Assembly (NCBI GenBank): GCA_963575745.1
Contig: CAUYUJ010016283.1
Span: 907,133 to 971,132 of the forward strand
Origin: Prorocentrum cordatum
Lineage: Eukaryota; Sar; Dinophyceae; Prorocentrales; Prorocentraceae
Length of the DNA: 64,000 bases
Reading direction: 5' to 3'
The notes beneath the pieces are model-generated. The model did no database searches. It was not told the origin of the DNA and saw only the letters and a list, made by a program, of their open reading frames with translations. Both the position numbers and the translations under genes were made by a program. Position 1 is the stretch's first letter; each line of letters begins with the position of its first letter. Below are positions 1 to 11,755 of the stretch, piece by piece.

Positions 1-1014
1 GTTTTCATCCAAAGTCAGATCCTGCAAATCTTTTTATAGTAATATTGCAGCTACCGACCTGAGAATTTGACTGGCAGCCAAGGCATAACCCACTAAACGT
101 AAGAAAAAACTAGTTTCTCGAAATGAATTGTCAAATATCTTTCAAACTGGCGCCGGCGGTGAGCTGCTCACACTGGTGAGAGTGCTGAGAATCGAAGTGG
201 AGTAAAAAATCAAAATTTTTCGAAAATCTTTATTTTTGATGTTTTCGATGTTCACATTCGCTCAGTTCCGGGAAGTCACTCATAAGAAAATACATCGGAG
301 AGCTGAGCTGCTGTCAGAGAGGATTTTACATGCCACTACGACGCGCAAACATCTGCTTTCTCAAAATCAATGGTTAAATATCTTTCAAATTTTCGCAAAA
401 CTGATGATAAGTCACCAATTTATCCGCCCCAGCCGGGGCCAACTAGCCTAGCTGCACCCCGCGCCGGAATTCCTCTAGCTCATCGATGACGAAGATCTCT
501 ACGAGATATAAAACCGTCAACGCGTGTCGAGAAGACTGAAACCTGTCGACGGTTCCTCAAGTCTTTTGATAGTAACATTGCAGCTCCGGACCTGAGAATT
601 CAACTGGCAGACGCAGTATAACCGAGCACACGTGAGAAAAGTACCCGTTCTCAAAACCAATTTCAAAATTTTGTATAAAAAAGTTTTTCTATTATTTATT
701 TTCTTTTGGTCGGGCCGGCCAACGAGCCCCACCCTGCGCCCCAATTCCTCTTAGCTTTTTGCTGAAGAGCTGTACGAAGTATCGTAGCAAAACCGACCCA
801 AAGTCACCACTTTGTCTTTTCAGGCCGAGTAGGCCAACTAGCACCACCCCGCGCCGGAATTCCTCTATCTCATCGATGCCGAAAAGCTCCACGAGGGATG
901 CAGACCGAGTTCAGAGCTCTGGATTCGACAGACGAACGCGACTGATGATTCTGAGTCGGTTTCTGTAAGTATCAGCTCTGCAGCTGTCATAAAGCTCGAG
1001 TTAAATACAGAAAA
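1..1014. repeat. Fragments of M/S-family elements and the outermost satellite-bearing host
   Basis: No gene is visible. The stretch holds parts of the ~400-bp hairpin elements: an M/S-like 3' part at 1-147, an S-like element opening near 148 with a degenerate hairpin, and right-end sequences of the type CTAGCTCCACC...GAGGTA near 448-510 and 838-897. From about 898 to 1014 it is ~176-bp satellite belonging to an L-type host that continues at 38,493. The host is broken after ...TACAGAAAA at 1014 and resumes with CCGAGAGCG at 38,493. The left end of this host was not identified in the window. Confidence 0.7.
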
Positions 1015-1327
1015 CTGGGAAACGGCGGTAAACCGTCAACCTGGTTACCGCCGGAACCTCGTACAGCTCTTTTCTGGCACAGCAATCGTTGGAACACATG
1101 AAGAAAGCTTCTGGGGCGGAAACAAAACTCGAAAAAACACGTTTTTACTGTTTTTATCAACGTCGGCTCCTCCAAGTGTTTCAATAGTAATACTGCAGCT
1201 ATGGGCCTAAAAATTTCACAGGCGCACGCGCCATAATCCACTACAGGTGCGAAAAGTCTGCTTTCTCAAAATGAATTGCCAAATATCCTAAAGTCATCAC
1301 TTTGTCCTTTCTGGCCGGGTCGGCCAA
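1015..1327 (+). mobile_element. M-family element M_a, left part (right part 38,433-38,492)
   Basis: The element starts with CTGGG and the GGCGGTAA...TTACCGCC hairpin, followed by CCTCGTAGAGCTC. It is interrupted at 1327 by M_b. Its missing right end, from CTAGCTCC to GAGGTA, is found at 38,433-38,492. The two parts total about 373 bp, close to the family size of ~400 bp. Confidence 0.8.
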
Positions 1328-1667
1328 CTCGGAACCGGCGGTAAACCGTCAACCTGGTGACCGCCGGGAACCTCGTAGAGCTCTTTTCTTGCACAGCAAT
1401 CGTCGGAACACATGAAGAAAGCTTCTGGAGCGAGAAACGAAAAACTCGAAAAATCACGTTTTTCTGTTTTTATCCAACGTCGGTTCGTCCAAGTGTTTGA
1501 ATAGTACTACTGCACCTATGGGCCTGAAAACTTTACTGGCGGACGCGCCATGACCCACTACAGGTGCGAAAAATCTGCTTTCTCAAAATAAATTGTCAAA
1601 TGTCCTTTCATTTTTCGCAAAACCACCCAAAAGTGATCACTTTGTCCTTTCTGGCCGGGTCGGCCAA
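1328..1667 (+). mobile_element. M-family element M_b, left part (right part 38,372-38,432)
   Basis: The hairpin head lies at 1328-1370. The element is cut after ...CGGCCAA at 1667 by L1 and resumes as CTAGCTCC at 38,372. The combined length is 401 bp, the same as intact M elements. No coding potential is seen. Confidence 0.85.
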
Positions 1668-1739
1668 CTGGGCGCCGGCGGTAAACCGTCAACCTTTCCT
1701 ACCGCCGGGGGACTCGTAGAGCTTCCTGACCATATATAA

Positions 1740-2616
1740 TGTCGAAAAAAATTGCAGAGAACGAATAGTTTTTCAGCCTAAGCGATTTCAGACCTCTCGA
1801 TGCAACAGCCAAACGCCCCTCATGCTTCTGGATCGTTTGCTGTGCGCACGAGCTCCGTAGCTCTCCTACAGCCCGAGTTACGTGCGAAAATCGACAGCAC
1901 CTCTCAAGATCACTCGAACAATACGAATAGTTTGGCAAACCTAGCTCGAGTATCAGACCGAGTTCAGACCTCTGAATGCAACAGGCGGACGCGCCTGCTG
2001 TCTCCGAATCGATTCCTGTGATTACCAGCCCTGCAGGCCCCTTACAGCCCGAGTTAAGTGCAGAAAACCGAGAGCACCTCTGAAGACAACTCGAACAATA
2101 CGAATAGTTTCGCAGACCTAGCTCTGGCAGCAGACCGAGTTCAGAGCTCTGAATGCGACAGGCGGACGCGACTGATGTCTCCGAATCGATTCCAGTGATT
2201 ACCAGCCCTGCAGCCCCCTTACAGCTAGAGTTAAGTGCAGAAAACGACAGCATCTCTCAAGATGACTCGAAGAATACGAATAGTTCGCGGACCTAGCTCG
2301 GGCAGGACACCGAGTTCTGAGCTCTCGATTTGGCAGGCGGACGCGCCTGATGTCTACAAATTGATTCCTGCGAGCACGAGCCCTGTAGCCCCCCTACAGC
2401 CCGAGCAAGTGCAGAAAACTGACAGCACCTGTCAAGATGACTCGAACAATACGAATAGTTTCGCGAACCTAGCTCGGCCAGCAGACAGAGTTCAGACCTC
2501 TGGATGGGACAGACGAACGCGCCTGATGATTTACAATCGATTTCCGTGAGAATGAGCTCTGCAGCTGCCCTACAGCTCGAGTTAAGTACAAAATACCGAC
2601 AACGCGTATCAAGATG
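1740..2616 (+). repeat. ~176-bp satellite monomers inside L1 (type example)
   Basis: Spacing between successive ACTCGA anchors is 177, 176, 175 and 177 bp. Each monomer is rich in short palindromes such as GAGCTC, AATCGATT and CTGCAG. The same monomer array fills every L element in the window. The open frames seen in it arise from stop-poor repeat sequence and are not genes. Confidence 0.9.
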
Positions 2617-2764
2617 ACTCGAAACAGCCGATCCCGCCGCGACGCTTTTTTGCAGAAATATTTACCCGATCGAGCTGAGATTAAGACGGCGAGCGGGAAT
2701 AAGATCGAATATGGTGGGAAAAAATACTAGAGCTCAAACGAATTGTTGAATTTCGAGAACAAAA

Positions 2765-3164
2765 CTGGAACCGGCGGTAAACCGTCAACCTGATCACCGC
2801 CGGGAACCTCGTAGATCTCTTTTCTCGCACGGCGATCTTCGTAACACAGGGAGAAAGCTTCTGGAGCGAGAAACAAAAACTCGAAAAATTACGTTTTTCT
2901 GTTTTTATTGAACGTCGGTTCCGCCAAGTGTTTTGATAGTAATACTGCACCTATGGGCCTGAAAATTTTACTGGCGGACGCGCCATAACCCACTACAGGT
3001 GCGGAAAATCTGCTTTCTCGAAATTAATTGTCAAATATCCTTCAATCTTTCGCAAAAGCACCCCAAAAGTTATCACTTTGTCCTTTCTGGCCGGGTCGGC
3101 CAACTAGCTCCATCCCGCGCCGGAATTCCTCTAGCTCATCGATGCCGAAGAGCTCTACGAGGTA
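2765..3164 (+). mobile_element. Intact M-family element M_c (400 bp)
   Basis: This is a complete copy, from CTGGAACCGG through the hairpin and CCTCGTAGAGCTC to GAGCTCTACGAGGTA. Flanking L1 sequence rejoins cleanly (...GAACAAAA + TTTTCAACCG). The junction shows at most a one-base duplication. It serves as the reference copy for the M family. Confidence 0.92.
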
Positions 3165-3241
3165 TTTTCAACCGACCAAAAGTCAGCAAAAGGTCCGTCG
3201 AGATTTTTCTTGCCAACTAGCTCTCCAGCGCGCCGGAATTA

Positions 3242-4413
3242 CTGGGCGCCGGCGGTAAACCGTCAACCTTCCTTACCGCCGGGGGACTCGTAGAGCTTCC
3301 TGAGCATATATAATGGCGAAAAAATTGCAGAGAACGAATAGTTTTTCAGCCTAAACGATTTCAGACCTCTCGATGCAACAGCCAAACGCCCCTCATGCTT
3401 CTGGATCGTTTGCTGTGCGCACGAGCTCCGTAGCTCTCCTACAGCCCGAGTTACGTGCGAAAATCGACAGCACCTCTCAAGATCACTCGGACAATACAAA
3501 TAGGTTCGCGAATCTAGCTCGAGTATCAGACCGAGTTCAGACATCTGAATGCAACAGGCGGACGCGCCTGATGTCTCCGAAACGATTCCTGTGATAACCA
3601 GCCCTGCAGCCCCCTGACAGCCCGAGTTAAGTGCAGAAAATCGACAGCACCTCTGAAGATGACTCGAACAATACGAATACTTTCGCGGACCTAGCTCGGG
3701 CAGCAGGCCGATTTCAGAGCTCTAAATGCGACAGATGGACACGACTGATGTCTCTGAATCGATTCCAGTGATTACCAGCCCTATAGCCCCCCTACAGCCC
3801 GAGTTAAGTGCAAAAAACGGACAGCACCTCTCAAGATGACTCGAAGAATACGAATAGTTCGCGGACCTAGCTCGGGCAGGACACCGAGTTCTGAGCTCTC
3901 GATTTGGCAGGCGGACGCGCCTGATGTCTCCAAATCGATTCCTGTGAGCACGAGCCCTGTAGCCCCCCTACAGCCCGAGTTAAGTGCAGAAAACTGACAA
4001 CACCTCTCAAGATGACTAGAACAATACGAATAGTGTCGCGAACCTAGCTCGGCCAGCAGACCGAATTCAGACCTCTGGATGGAACACACGAACGCGCCTG
4101 ATGATTTGCAATCGATTTCTGTAAGAATGAGCTCTGTAGCGGCCCTACAGCTCGAGTTAAGTACAAAATACCGATAACGCGTATCAAGATGACTCGAAAC
4201 AGCCGATCCCGCCGCGATGCTTTTTGGCAGTAAAATGTACCCGATCGAGCTGAGATCAAGATGGCGAGCGGGAATAACATCGAATATGGTGGGAAAAAAT
4301 ACTAGAGCTCAACCGAATTGTTGAATTTCGAGAACAAAATTTTCAACCGACCAAAAATCAGCAAAAGGTCCGTCGAGATTTTTCTTGCCAACTAGCTCTC
4401 CAGCGCGCCAGAA
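3242..4413 (+). mobile_element. L-family element L2, left part (end at 38,281-38,327)
   Basis: The hairpin head, satellite array and tail are present. It is cut after ...GCCAGAA by S1 and resumes as TTACTCTGAAGC at 38,281. The combined length is 1,219 bp, matching L1 and L3. No gene is seen. Confidence 0.87.
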
Positions 4414-5143
4414 CTGGCACCGGCGGTGAACCGTCAACCTGGTCACCGCCGGGAACCTCGTAGAGCTCCTCCCACGCGTAAGAGTGATCAGAGTCGGAGG
4501 AGAGAGCTTCTGGAGGCATTTTGGAAAAAAATGAACATGTTTTTTTTTCGTGTCGACATGAACTTGGTTCCGACAAGTGTTTTGATAGTAAATGTGCGCC
4601 TACAGAGCTCATATTAAGACGCAGAGGCCCTCAGTTTACAGGTGCGAAAAATCTGCTTCCTTAAAATGAATTGTCAAATATCTTTCAAATCTGAGCAAAA
4701 CCGACCCAAAGTCACCACTGGCGCCGGCGGTGAACCGTCAACCTGGTCACCGCCGGGAACCTCGTAGAGCTCCTTGCACGCGTAAGAGTGCTCAGGATCG
4801 AAGCAGGGAGGTTCTCGGGGTATTTCTAGAAAAAAATCGAATTCACATTTTTCCGTGTCTATTTCATGTTGGTTGCTCCTAATTTTCCGATAGTAAAACT
4901 GGCTCTAGAGAGCTGAGCTGCTCAGAGAACAAAGTTGTATGCCAATGCTCGGTGTAAAATTTTGCTTTCTTAAAATGAATTGTCAAATATCTTTCAAATC
5001 TGAGCAAAACCGACCCAAATGTGCCACATTGTCTCTTTTCATCAGGTCGGCCAACTAGCTCCACCCCGCGCCGGAATTCCTCTAGCTCATCGATGTCGAA
5101 GAGCTCTACGAGGTACTTTGTCCTTTCTGGCCGGGTGGGCCAA
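4414..5143 (+). mobile_element. S-family element S1, interrupted by S2 and L3/L5 (end at 38,220-38,280)
   Basis: Segments are 4414-4717, 5116-5143 and 38,220-38,280, in total 393 bp. The joins restore family sequence: ...GTCACCA + CTTTGTCC, and ...GGCCAA + CTAGCTCC. Confidence 0.87.
4718..5115 (+). mobile_element. Intact S-family element S2 (398 bp)
   Basis: A complete S copy, from CTGGCGCCGG with a CCGGCGGT...ACCGCCGG hairpin to GAGCTCTACGAGGTA. It is inserted inside another S element, whose sequence resumes at 5116. No coding capacity. Confidence 0.92.
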
Positions 5144-6308
5144 CTGGGCGCCGGCGGTAAACCGTCAACTTTTCTTACCGCCAGGGGACTCGTAGAGCTT
5201 CCTGACAATATATAATGCCGATAAAAAATTGTAGAGAACGAACAGTTTTTCAGCCCAAGCGATTTCAGACCTCTCGATGCAACAGCCGAACGCCCCCGAT
5301 GCTTCTGGATTGTCTTCTATGCGAGTTCTCTGCTCTCCTATAGCCCAAGTTACGTGCGTAAATTGACAGCGCCTCTGAAGATAACTCGAACAATACGAAT
5401 AGTTCGGCAAACCTAGCTCGAGTATCAGACCGAGTTCAGACCTCTGAATGCGACAGACGGACTCGTCTGATGTCTCTGAATCGATTTCTGTGATTACCAG
5501 CCCTGCAGCCTCCCAACAGCCCGAGTTAAGTGCAGAAAACCGACAGCATCTCTCAGGTTCACTCGAAAAATACGAATAGTTTCGCGGACCTAGTTCAGGC
5601 ACCGGACCGAGTTCCGAGCTCTGGATTTTACAGACGACGCGCCTGATGTCTCCAAATCGATTCCTGTGACTACCAGCACTGTAGCCGCCCTACAGCCCGA
5701 GTTAAGTACAGAAAACCGACAGCACCTCATGACTCGAACAATACGAATAGTTTTGTGATTCTAGATCGGGCAGCAAACCGAGTTCAGAGCTCTGGATTGA
5801 ACAGACGAACGCGACTCATCATTTTGAATCAGTTTCTCTAAGTATGAGCCCTGTAGCTGTCGTGTAGCTCGAGTTAAGCACAGAAAACCGAGAGCGCCTG
5901 TCAAGATGACTCGAATAATACGAATAGGTTTGCGGACCCAACGCGGCTAGCAGACCAAGTTCAGACCTCTGGGTGCAACAGACGAACGCGCCTGATCATT
6001 CTGAATCGATGAGGTGTGCTTACCAGCTCTGTAGCTGTCCTCTATCTCGAGTTAAGTCCAATATACCGAGAGCGCGTATCAAGATGACTCGAAACGGCCG
6101 ATCCCGCCTGCCTGCTTTTTGGCAGTAAAATGTACCCGATCGAGCTGAGATCAAGATGGCGAGCGGGAATAAGATCGAATATCACGGGAAAAAATACTAG
6201 AGCTCAAACGAATTGAGGAATTTCGAGAACAAAATTTTCAACCGACCAAAAGTCAGCAAAAGGTCCGTCGAGATTTTTCTTGCCAACTAGCTGTCCAGCG
6301 CCCCGGAA

Positions 6309-7902
6309 CTGGCGCGGTCGGTCAACCGTCAACCTGGTCACCGCCGGGAACCTCGTAGAGCTCCTTCCACGCGTAAGAGTGCTCAGGATCGAAGCAGGGA
6401 GCTTCTCGGGGTATTTCTAGAAAAAAGTCGAATTGACATTTTTCCGTGTCAATTTCATATTGGTTGCTCCTAATTTTCCGATAGTAAAACTGGCTCTAGA
6501 GATCTGATCTGATCAGAGAACAAAGTTTGTATGCCAATGCTCGGCGTAAAAATCTGCTTTCTCAAAATGAATTGTCAAATATCTTTCAAATCTTAGGAAA
6601 ACCGACCCAAACTGGGCGCCGGCGGTAAACCGTCAACCTTCCTTACCGCCGGGGGACTCGTAGAGCTTCCTGAGCAGATATAATGCCGGAAAAAATTGCA
6701 GAGAACGAATAGTTTGTCAGCCTAAACGATTTCAGACCTCTCGATGCAACACCCAAACGCCCCTCATGCTTCTGGATCGTTTTCTGTGCGCACGAGCTCC
6801 GTAGCCCTCCTACAGCCCGAGTTACATGCGTAAATCGACAGCACCTCTCAAGATCACTCGAACAATACACATAGTTTCGCGAATCTAGCCCGAGTATCAG
6901 ACCGAGTTCAGACATCTGAATGCAGAGGGCGGACGCGTCTGATGTCTCCGACTCGATTCCTGTGATGACCAGCCCTGCAGCCCCCTTACAGCCCGAGTTA
7001 GGTGCAGAAAATCGACAGCACCTCTGAAGATGACTCGAACAATACGAATAATCTCGCGGACCTAGCTCGGGCAGCAGGCCGAGTTCAGGACTCTGATTGC
7101 GACAGGTGGACGCGACTGATGTCTCCGAATCGATTCCAGTGATTACCAGCCCTGCAGCCCCCTTACAGCTCGAGTTGAGTGCAGAAAACGGACAGCACCT
7201 CTCAAGATGACTCGACGAATACGAATAGTTTTGCGAACCTAGCTCGGGCAGCACACCGAGTTCTGAGCTCTGGGTTCAGCAGGCGGACGCGCCTGATGTC
7301 TCCAAATCGATTCTGTGAGTACGAGCCCTGTAGCCCCCCTACAGCCCGAGTTAAGTGCAGAAAACTGCCAGCATCTCTCGAAATGACTTCATCAACACGA
7401 ATAGTTTCGCAAACCTAGCTCGGGCAACAGACCGAGTTCAGACCTCTAGATGGGACAGACGAACGCGCCTAATGATTCGCAGCCGATTGCTATGATAATG
7501 AGCTTTGTAGCTGCCCTACAGCTTAAGTACAAAATACCGACAACGCGTATCAAGATGACTCGAAACAGCCGATCCCGCCGCGAAGCTTTTTGGCAGTAAA
7601 AGGTACCCGATCGAGCTGAGATCAAGATGGCGAGCGAGAATAAGATCGAATCTGGTGGGAAAAGATACTAGAGCTCAAACGAATTTTTGAATTCTAAGAA
7701 CAAAATTTTCAACCGACCAAAAGTGACCAAAAGATCCAACTAGCTCTCCAGCGCGCCGGAATTACTCTTAAGCTTCCAGCAACTAGCTAAAGGAAGCTCT
7801 ACGAGTTATGTGCCACATTGTCTCTTTTGGTCGGGTCGGCCAACTAGCTTCACCCCGCGGCGGAATTCCTCTTAGCTCATCGATCACGAGCTCAGCGAGG
7901 TA
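6309..7902 (+). mobile_element. S-family element S3, interrupted by L4
   Basis: Segments 6309-6611 and 7809-7902 total 397 bp. The restored junction, CGACCCAAA + TGTGCCACATTG, is identical to the uninterrupted sequence in S2 near 5010-5030, which proves the nested insertion. Confidence 0.93.
6612..7808 (+). mobile_element. Intact L-family element L4 (1,197 bp)
   Basis: Uninterrupted L copy: hairpin head, ACTCGTAGAGCTTCC, satellite monomers, tail and the inverted terminus GGAAGCTCTACGAGTTA. It is inserted in S3. Open frames across it are repeat artefacts. Confidence 0.93.
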
Positions 7903-7953
7903 TTACTCTTAAGCTTCCAGCAACAACTTGCTAATGGGAAGCTCTACAAGTTA

Positions 7954-9066
7954 CTGGGCGCCGGCGGTAAACCGTCAACCTTTCTTACCGCCGGGGGACT
8001 CGCAGAGCTTCCTGACCATATATAATGTCGAAAAAGATTGCAGAGAACGAATAGTTTTTCGGCCTAAGCGACTTCAGACCTCTCGATGCAACAGCCAAAC
8101 GCCCCGCATGCTTCTGGATCGTTTCCTGTGCGCACGAGCTCCGTAGCTCTCCTACAGCCCGAGTGACGTGCGAAAATCGACAGCACCTCTCAAGATCACT
8201 CGAACAATACGAATAGTTTGGCAAACCTAGCTCGAGTATCAGACCGAGTTGAGACCTCTGAATGCAACAGGCGGACGCGCCTCATGTCTCCGAATCGATT
8301 CCTGTGATTACCAGCCCTGCAGGCCCCTTACAGCCCGAGTTCAGTGCACAAAACCAAGAGCACCTCTGAAGACGACTCGAAGAATACGAATAGTTTCGCA
8401 GACCTAGCTCAGGCAGCATACCGAGTTCAGAGCTCTGAATGCGACAGGCGGACGCGACTGATGTCTCTGAATCGATTCAAGTGATTACCAGCCCTGCAGC
8501 CCCCTTACAGCTCGAGCTAAGTGCAGAAAACGGACAGCACCTCTCAAGATGACTCGAAGAATACGAATAGTTCGCGGACCTAGCTCGGGAAGAACACCGA
8601 GTTCTGAGCTCTCCATTTGGCAGGCGGACGCGCCTGATGTCTCCAAATTAATTCCTGTGAGTACGAGCCCTGTAGCCCCTCTATAGCCCGAGTTAAATGC
8701 AGAAAACTGACAGCACCTGTCAAGATGATTCGAACAATACGAATAGTTTCGCGAACCTAGCTCGGCCAGCAGACAGAGTTCAGACCTGGATGGAAAGGAC
8801 GGACGCGCCTGATGATTTGCCATCGATTTCTGTGAGAATGAGCTCTGTAGCTGCCCTACAGCTCGAGTTAAGTACAAAATACCGACAACGCGCATCAAGA
8901 TGACTCGAAACAGCCGATCCCGCCGCGACGCTTTTTTGCAGAAATATTTACCCGATCGAGCTGAGATTGAGACGGCGAGCGGGAATTTGATCGAATATGA
9001 TCAGAAAAAATACTAGAGCTCAAACGAATTGTTGAATTCCGAGAACAAAATTTTCAACCGACCAAA
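7954..9066 (+). mobile_element. L-family element L5, left part (end probably 38,173-38,219)
   Basis: It begins directly at the right edge of L3. It is cut in its tail after ...CGACCAAA by L6. A matching terminus lies at 38,173-38,219. Tail sequence at 37,586-37,640 may also belong to it. The closing part is disturbed by GC-family insertions, so the pairing is less certain. Confidence 0.7.
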
Positions 9067-9280
9067 CTGGGCGCCGGCGGTAAGGCGTTAACCTTGGTTA
9101 CCGTTCCTAGCTCGACTTAAGTTGAGACAGCACCTGCAACATTCCGATCTGACTGCGACAGGCGGACGCGTCTGATGTCTGCGAATCGTCTCCTGTCATT
9201 ACCATCCCTGCAGCCCCCCAGCCCGAGTTTTGTGCAGAAAACCGAGAGCACCTCTCAGGATGATTCGAACAATACAGTAA

Positions 9281-9679
9281 TACCTCGTAGAGCTCTTCGG
9301 CATCGATGAGCTAGAGGAATTCCGGCGCGGGTTGGAGCTAGTTTGCCGACCCGACCAAAAGAAACAATGTGACAACTTTTGGGTGGTTTTGCAATTTTTT
9401 CAAAGGTATTTGACAATTCATTTTTAGAAAGCAGATTTTTCGCACCTGTAAACGACTATGAGGGCCTCTCTGTCTTAGTATGAGCTCTGTAGGCGCACTT
9501 TTACTATCAAAACACTTGGCGGAACCAACTTTATCTCGACACAAAAAAAATCAATGTTTCCCTTTTTCGAGAAATGCTTCCAGAAGCTCTCTCTTTCGAC
9601 TCTGAGCACTCTTACGCGTGAAAGGAGCTCTACGAGGTTCCCGGCGGTGACCAGGTTGACGGTTCACCGCCGGCGCCAG
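9281..9679 (-). mobile_element. Intact S-family element S4, opposite orientation (399 bp)
   Basis: On the + strand it reads TACCTCGTAGAGCTC ... CACCGCCGGCGCCAG, so it is inverted relative to its host L6. Its length matches the family. Confidence 0.9.
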
Positions 9680-9937
9680 TTTCGCAGACCTAATTCGGGC
9701 AGCAGACCGAGTTCCGAGCTCTGGATTCGACAGGCGACGCGCCTGATGTCTTCAAATCGATTCCTGTGATCAGCACTGTAGCCGCCCTCAGCGCGAGTTC
9801 AGTGAACAAGAGCATTTCTCAAGATGACTCGACCAATACGAATAGTTTCGCGATTCTAGATTAGGCAGTAGGCCGAGTTCAGAGCTCTGGATTCGACAGA
9901 CAAACGCAACTGATGATTCTGAATTGGTTTCTAAATA

Positions 9938-10989
9938 CTGGGCGCCGGCGGTAAACCGTCAATCTTTCTTACCGCCGGGGGACTCGTAGAGCTTCCTGAC
10001 AATATATAATGTCGAAAAAAATTGCAGAGAACGAATAGTTTTTCAGCCCAAGCGATGTCAGACCTCTCGATGCAACAGCCGAACGCCTCCCGATGCTTCT
10101 GGATTGTCTTCTGCACGAGCTCTGTAGCTCTCCTACAGCCCCAGTTACGTGCGTCAATCGACAGCATCTCTCAAGATGACTCGAACAAAACGAATAGTTT
10201 GGCAAACCCAGCTCGAGTATCAGACCCAGTTCAGACCTCTGAATGCGACAGGCGGACGCGTCTGATGTGTCCGAATCGATTCCTGAGATTACCAGCCCTG
10301 CAGCCCCCCTACAGCCCGAGTTAAGTGTAGAAAGCCGACAGCATCTTTCAGGATGATTCGAACAATACAAACAGTTTCGCGGACCGAGTTCGGGCAGGAG
10401 ACCGAGTTCCGAGCTCTGAATTCCACAGGCGGACGCGTCTGATGTCTCCAAATCGATTGCTGTCACCACCAGCACTCTAGCCTCCCTACAGCCCAAGTTA
10501 AGTGCAGAAAACCGACAGCACCTCTCAAGGTGACTCGAACAATACGAACAGTTTGGCGATTATGGATCGGGCAGCAGACCGAGTTCAGAGCTCTGGATTC
10601 AACAGACAAACGCGACTGATGATTCTGAATCGGTTTCTGTAAGTATCAGCTCTGTAGCTGTCCTATAGCTCGAGTTAAGTACAGAAAACCGAAAGCGCCT
10701 GTGAAGATGACTCGAATAATACGAATAGATTTGCGGACCTAGCTCGGCTAGCAGACCTAGTTCAGACCTCTGGGTTCAACAGGCGAACGCGCCTGATCAT
10801 TCTGCATCGATTAGCTGTGCTTACCAGCTTTGTAGCTGTCCTGAAGCTCGAGTTATCTTAATACAACCGACAGCGCGTATCAAGATGACTCGAAACGGCC
10901 GATCCCACCCGTGTGCTTTTTGGCAGTAAAAGTTACGGAAATACTCTTAGCTTCCAGCAATAACTTGCTAAGGGAAGCTCTACGAGTTA
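9938..10989 (+). mobile_element. L-family element L7 (1,052 bp, shortened tail)
   Basis: Both termini are present but part of the conserved tail is missing: sequence jumps from GGCAGTAAAAGTTACGGA to the AATACTCTTAGC terminus. It is inserted in satellite DNA of L6, which resumes at 10,990. Confidence 0.88.
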
Positions 10990-11092
10990 TTAGTTCTGTG
11001 GCTGTCCTACAGCTCGAGTTAAGTACAGAAAACCGAGATTGTCTGTCAAGATGCCTCGAATAATACGAATAGGTATGCAAACCTAGCTCGGC

Positions 11093-11380
11093 TACACACG
11101 CGAAATCTTTTCTGGAGAGCTCCGGGGCGCCCCCCTGCAGAGCTGCTGAGGCGCTGCCAGGAACGCTCCGATGCGTGCCTGCACGCGTGCAGGCACGCTG
11201 GGAAGCTTGCCGGAACTCCCCCGGACCAGTTGCCGGCTCACCGGAGTCGCTGCGAGGCCTGTGGGGCGCCGTGGAGGAGCCCCTGGCAGGCACCACCACT
11301 GTCCAGCTTCTAATCTTAAACCCTTCATCTCTCAGCGACGGGAAAAACCCGGAGAGTAAACCCGGAGAGCAAAGGACAAA
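11093..11380 (+). repeat. GC-rich palindromic elements (one copy plus start of a second)
   Basis: The block contains TGCGTGCCTGCACGCGTGCA near 11,170-11,205, the central palindrome of the GC family. One copy appears to end at CGACGGGAA (about 11,342). A second starts with AACCCGGAGAGCAAAGG, is cut by S5 at 11,380, and resumes at 37,303. No gene is assigned. Confidence 0.7.
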
Positions 11381-11755
11381 CTGGCGCCGGCGGTGAACCG
11401 TCAACCTGGTCACCGCCGGGAACCTCGTAGCTCCTAACACGCGTAAGAGTGCTGAGCATCAAAAGAGAGGGCTTCTGGAAGCATTTCTCGAAAAAGAGAA
11501 AACATGATTTCTTCTATGTCGACATAAAGTTAGTTTCGCCAAGTGTTTTGATAGTAAGGGTGCATCTAGAGAGCTCATATTAAGACGCAGAGGCCCTCAT
11601 AGTCGTCTACAGGTGCGAAAAATCTGCTTTCTTAAAATAAATGGTCAAATATCTTTCAAAAAATCGCAAAACCACCCAAAAGTTATCACTTTGTCCGTTC
11701 TGGCCGGGTCGGCCAACTAGCTCCACCCCGCGCCGGAATTCCTCTAGCTCATCGA
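11381..11755 (+). mobile_element. S-family element S5, left part (end at 37,281-37,302)
   Basis: Cut by L8 after ...CTCATCGA, it resumes as TGCCGAAGAGCTCTACG at 37,281, giving the exact family sequence. The two parts total 397 bp although they lie 25.5 kb apart. Confidence 0.93.

Larger units (their letters stand above)
1668..3241 (+). mobile_element. L-family element L1, interrupted by M_c and L2 (end at 38,328-38,371)
   Basis: The hairpin head is followed by ACTCGTAGAGCTTCC and then about five ~176-bp tandem monomers (repeated anchor ACTCGAAC at 1912, 2089, 2265, 2440 and 2617). The tail contains GATCGAGCTGAGATCAAGATG. The element is broken at 2764 by M_c, resumes at 3165, and is broken again at 3241 after ...GGAATTA. 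It resumes as CTCTTAAGC at 38,328, which restores the family sequence exactly. The total is about 1,218 bp. Confidence 0.88.
5144..7953 (+). mobile_element. L-family element L3, interrupted by S3
   Basis: Segments are 5144-6308 and 7903-7953, in total 1,216 bp. The break after ...CCCCGGAA is rejoined by TTACTCTTAAGC at 7903. It ends in an altered terminus, AAGCTCTACAAGTTA. Confidence 0.88.
9067..11092 (+). mobile_element. L-family element L6, interrupted by S4 and L7, right end unclear
   Basis: The hairpin head is degenerate (GGCGGTAAGGCGTTAACC). Segments are 9067-9280, 9680-9937 and 10,990-11,092. The joins restore satellite sequence, for example TTCTAAATA + TTAGTTCTGTGG. It is then broken by GC-rich elements and its terminus was not identified. 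Confidence 0.75.

Noticed and set aside
1699-2253. Long open frames across the satellite arrays, with similar peptides recurring in many places (ELGL, YSYCSS, RCCRFS)
   Set aside because: They recur in every L element, in several frames and with frequent breaks. They follow from the stop-poor ~176-bp repeat and not from a protein-coding constraint.
4718-4760. GC-rich hairpins as terminators, riboswitches or CRISPR repeats
   Set aside because: They sit at one defined end of mobile elements, are not regularly spaced with unique spacers, and there are no genes next to them.
11100-11375. Protein-coding potential of GC-rich Ala/Arg frames
   Set aside because: The same frames recur in all GC-family copies and are interrupted at random.
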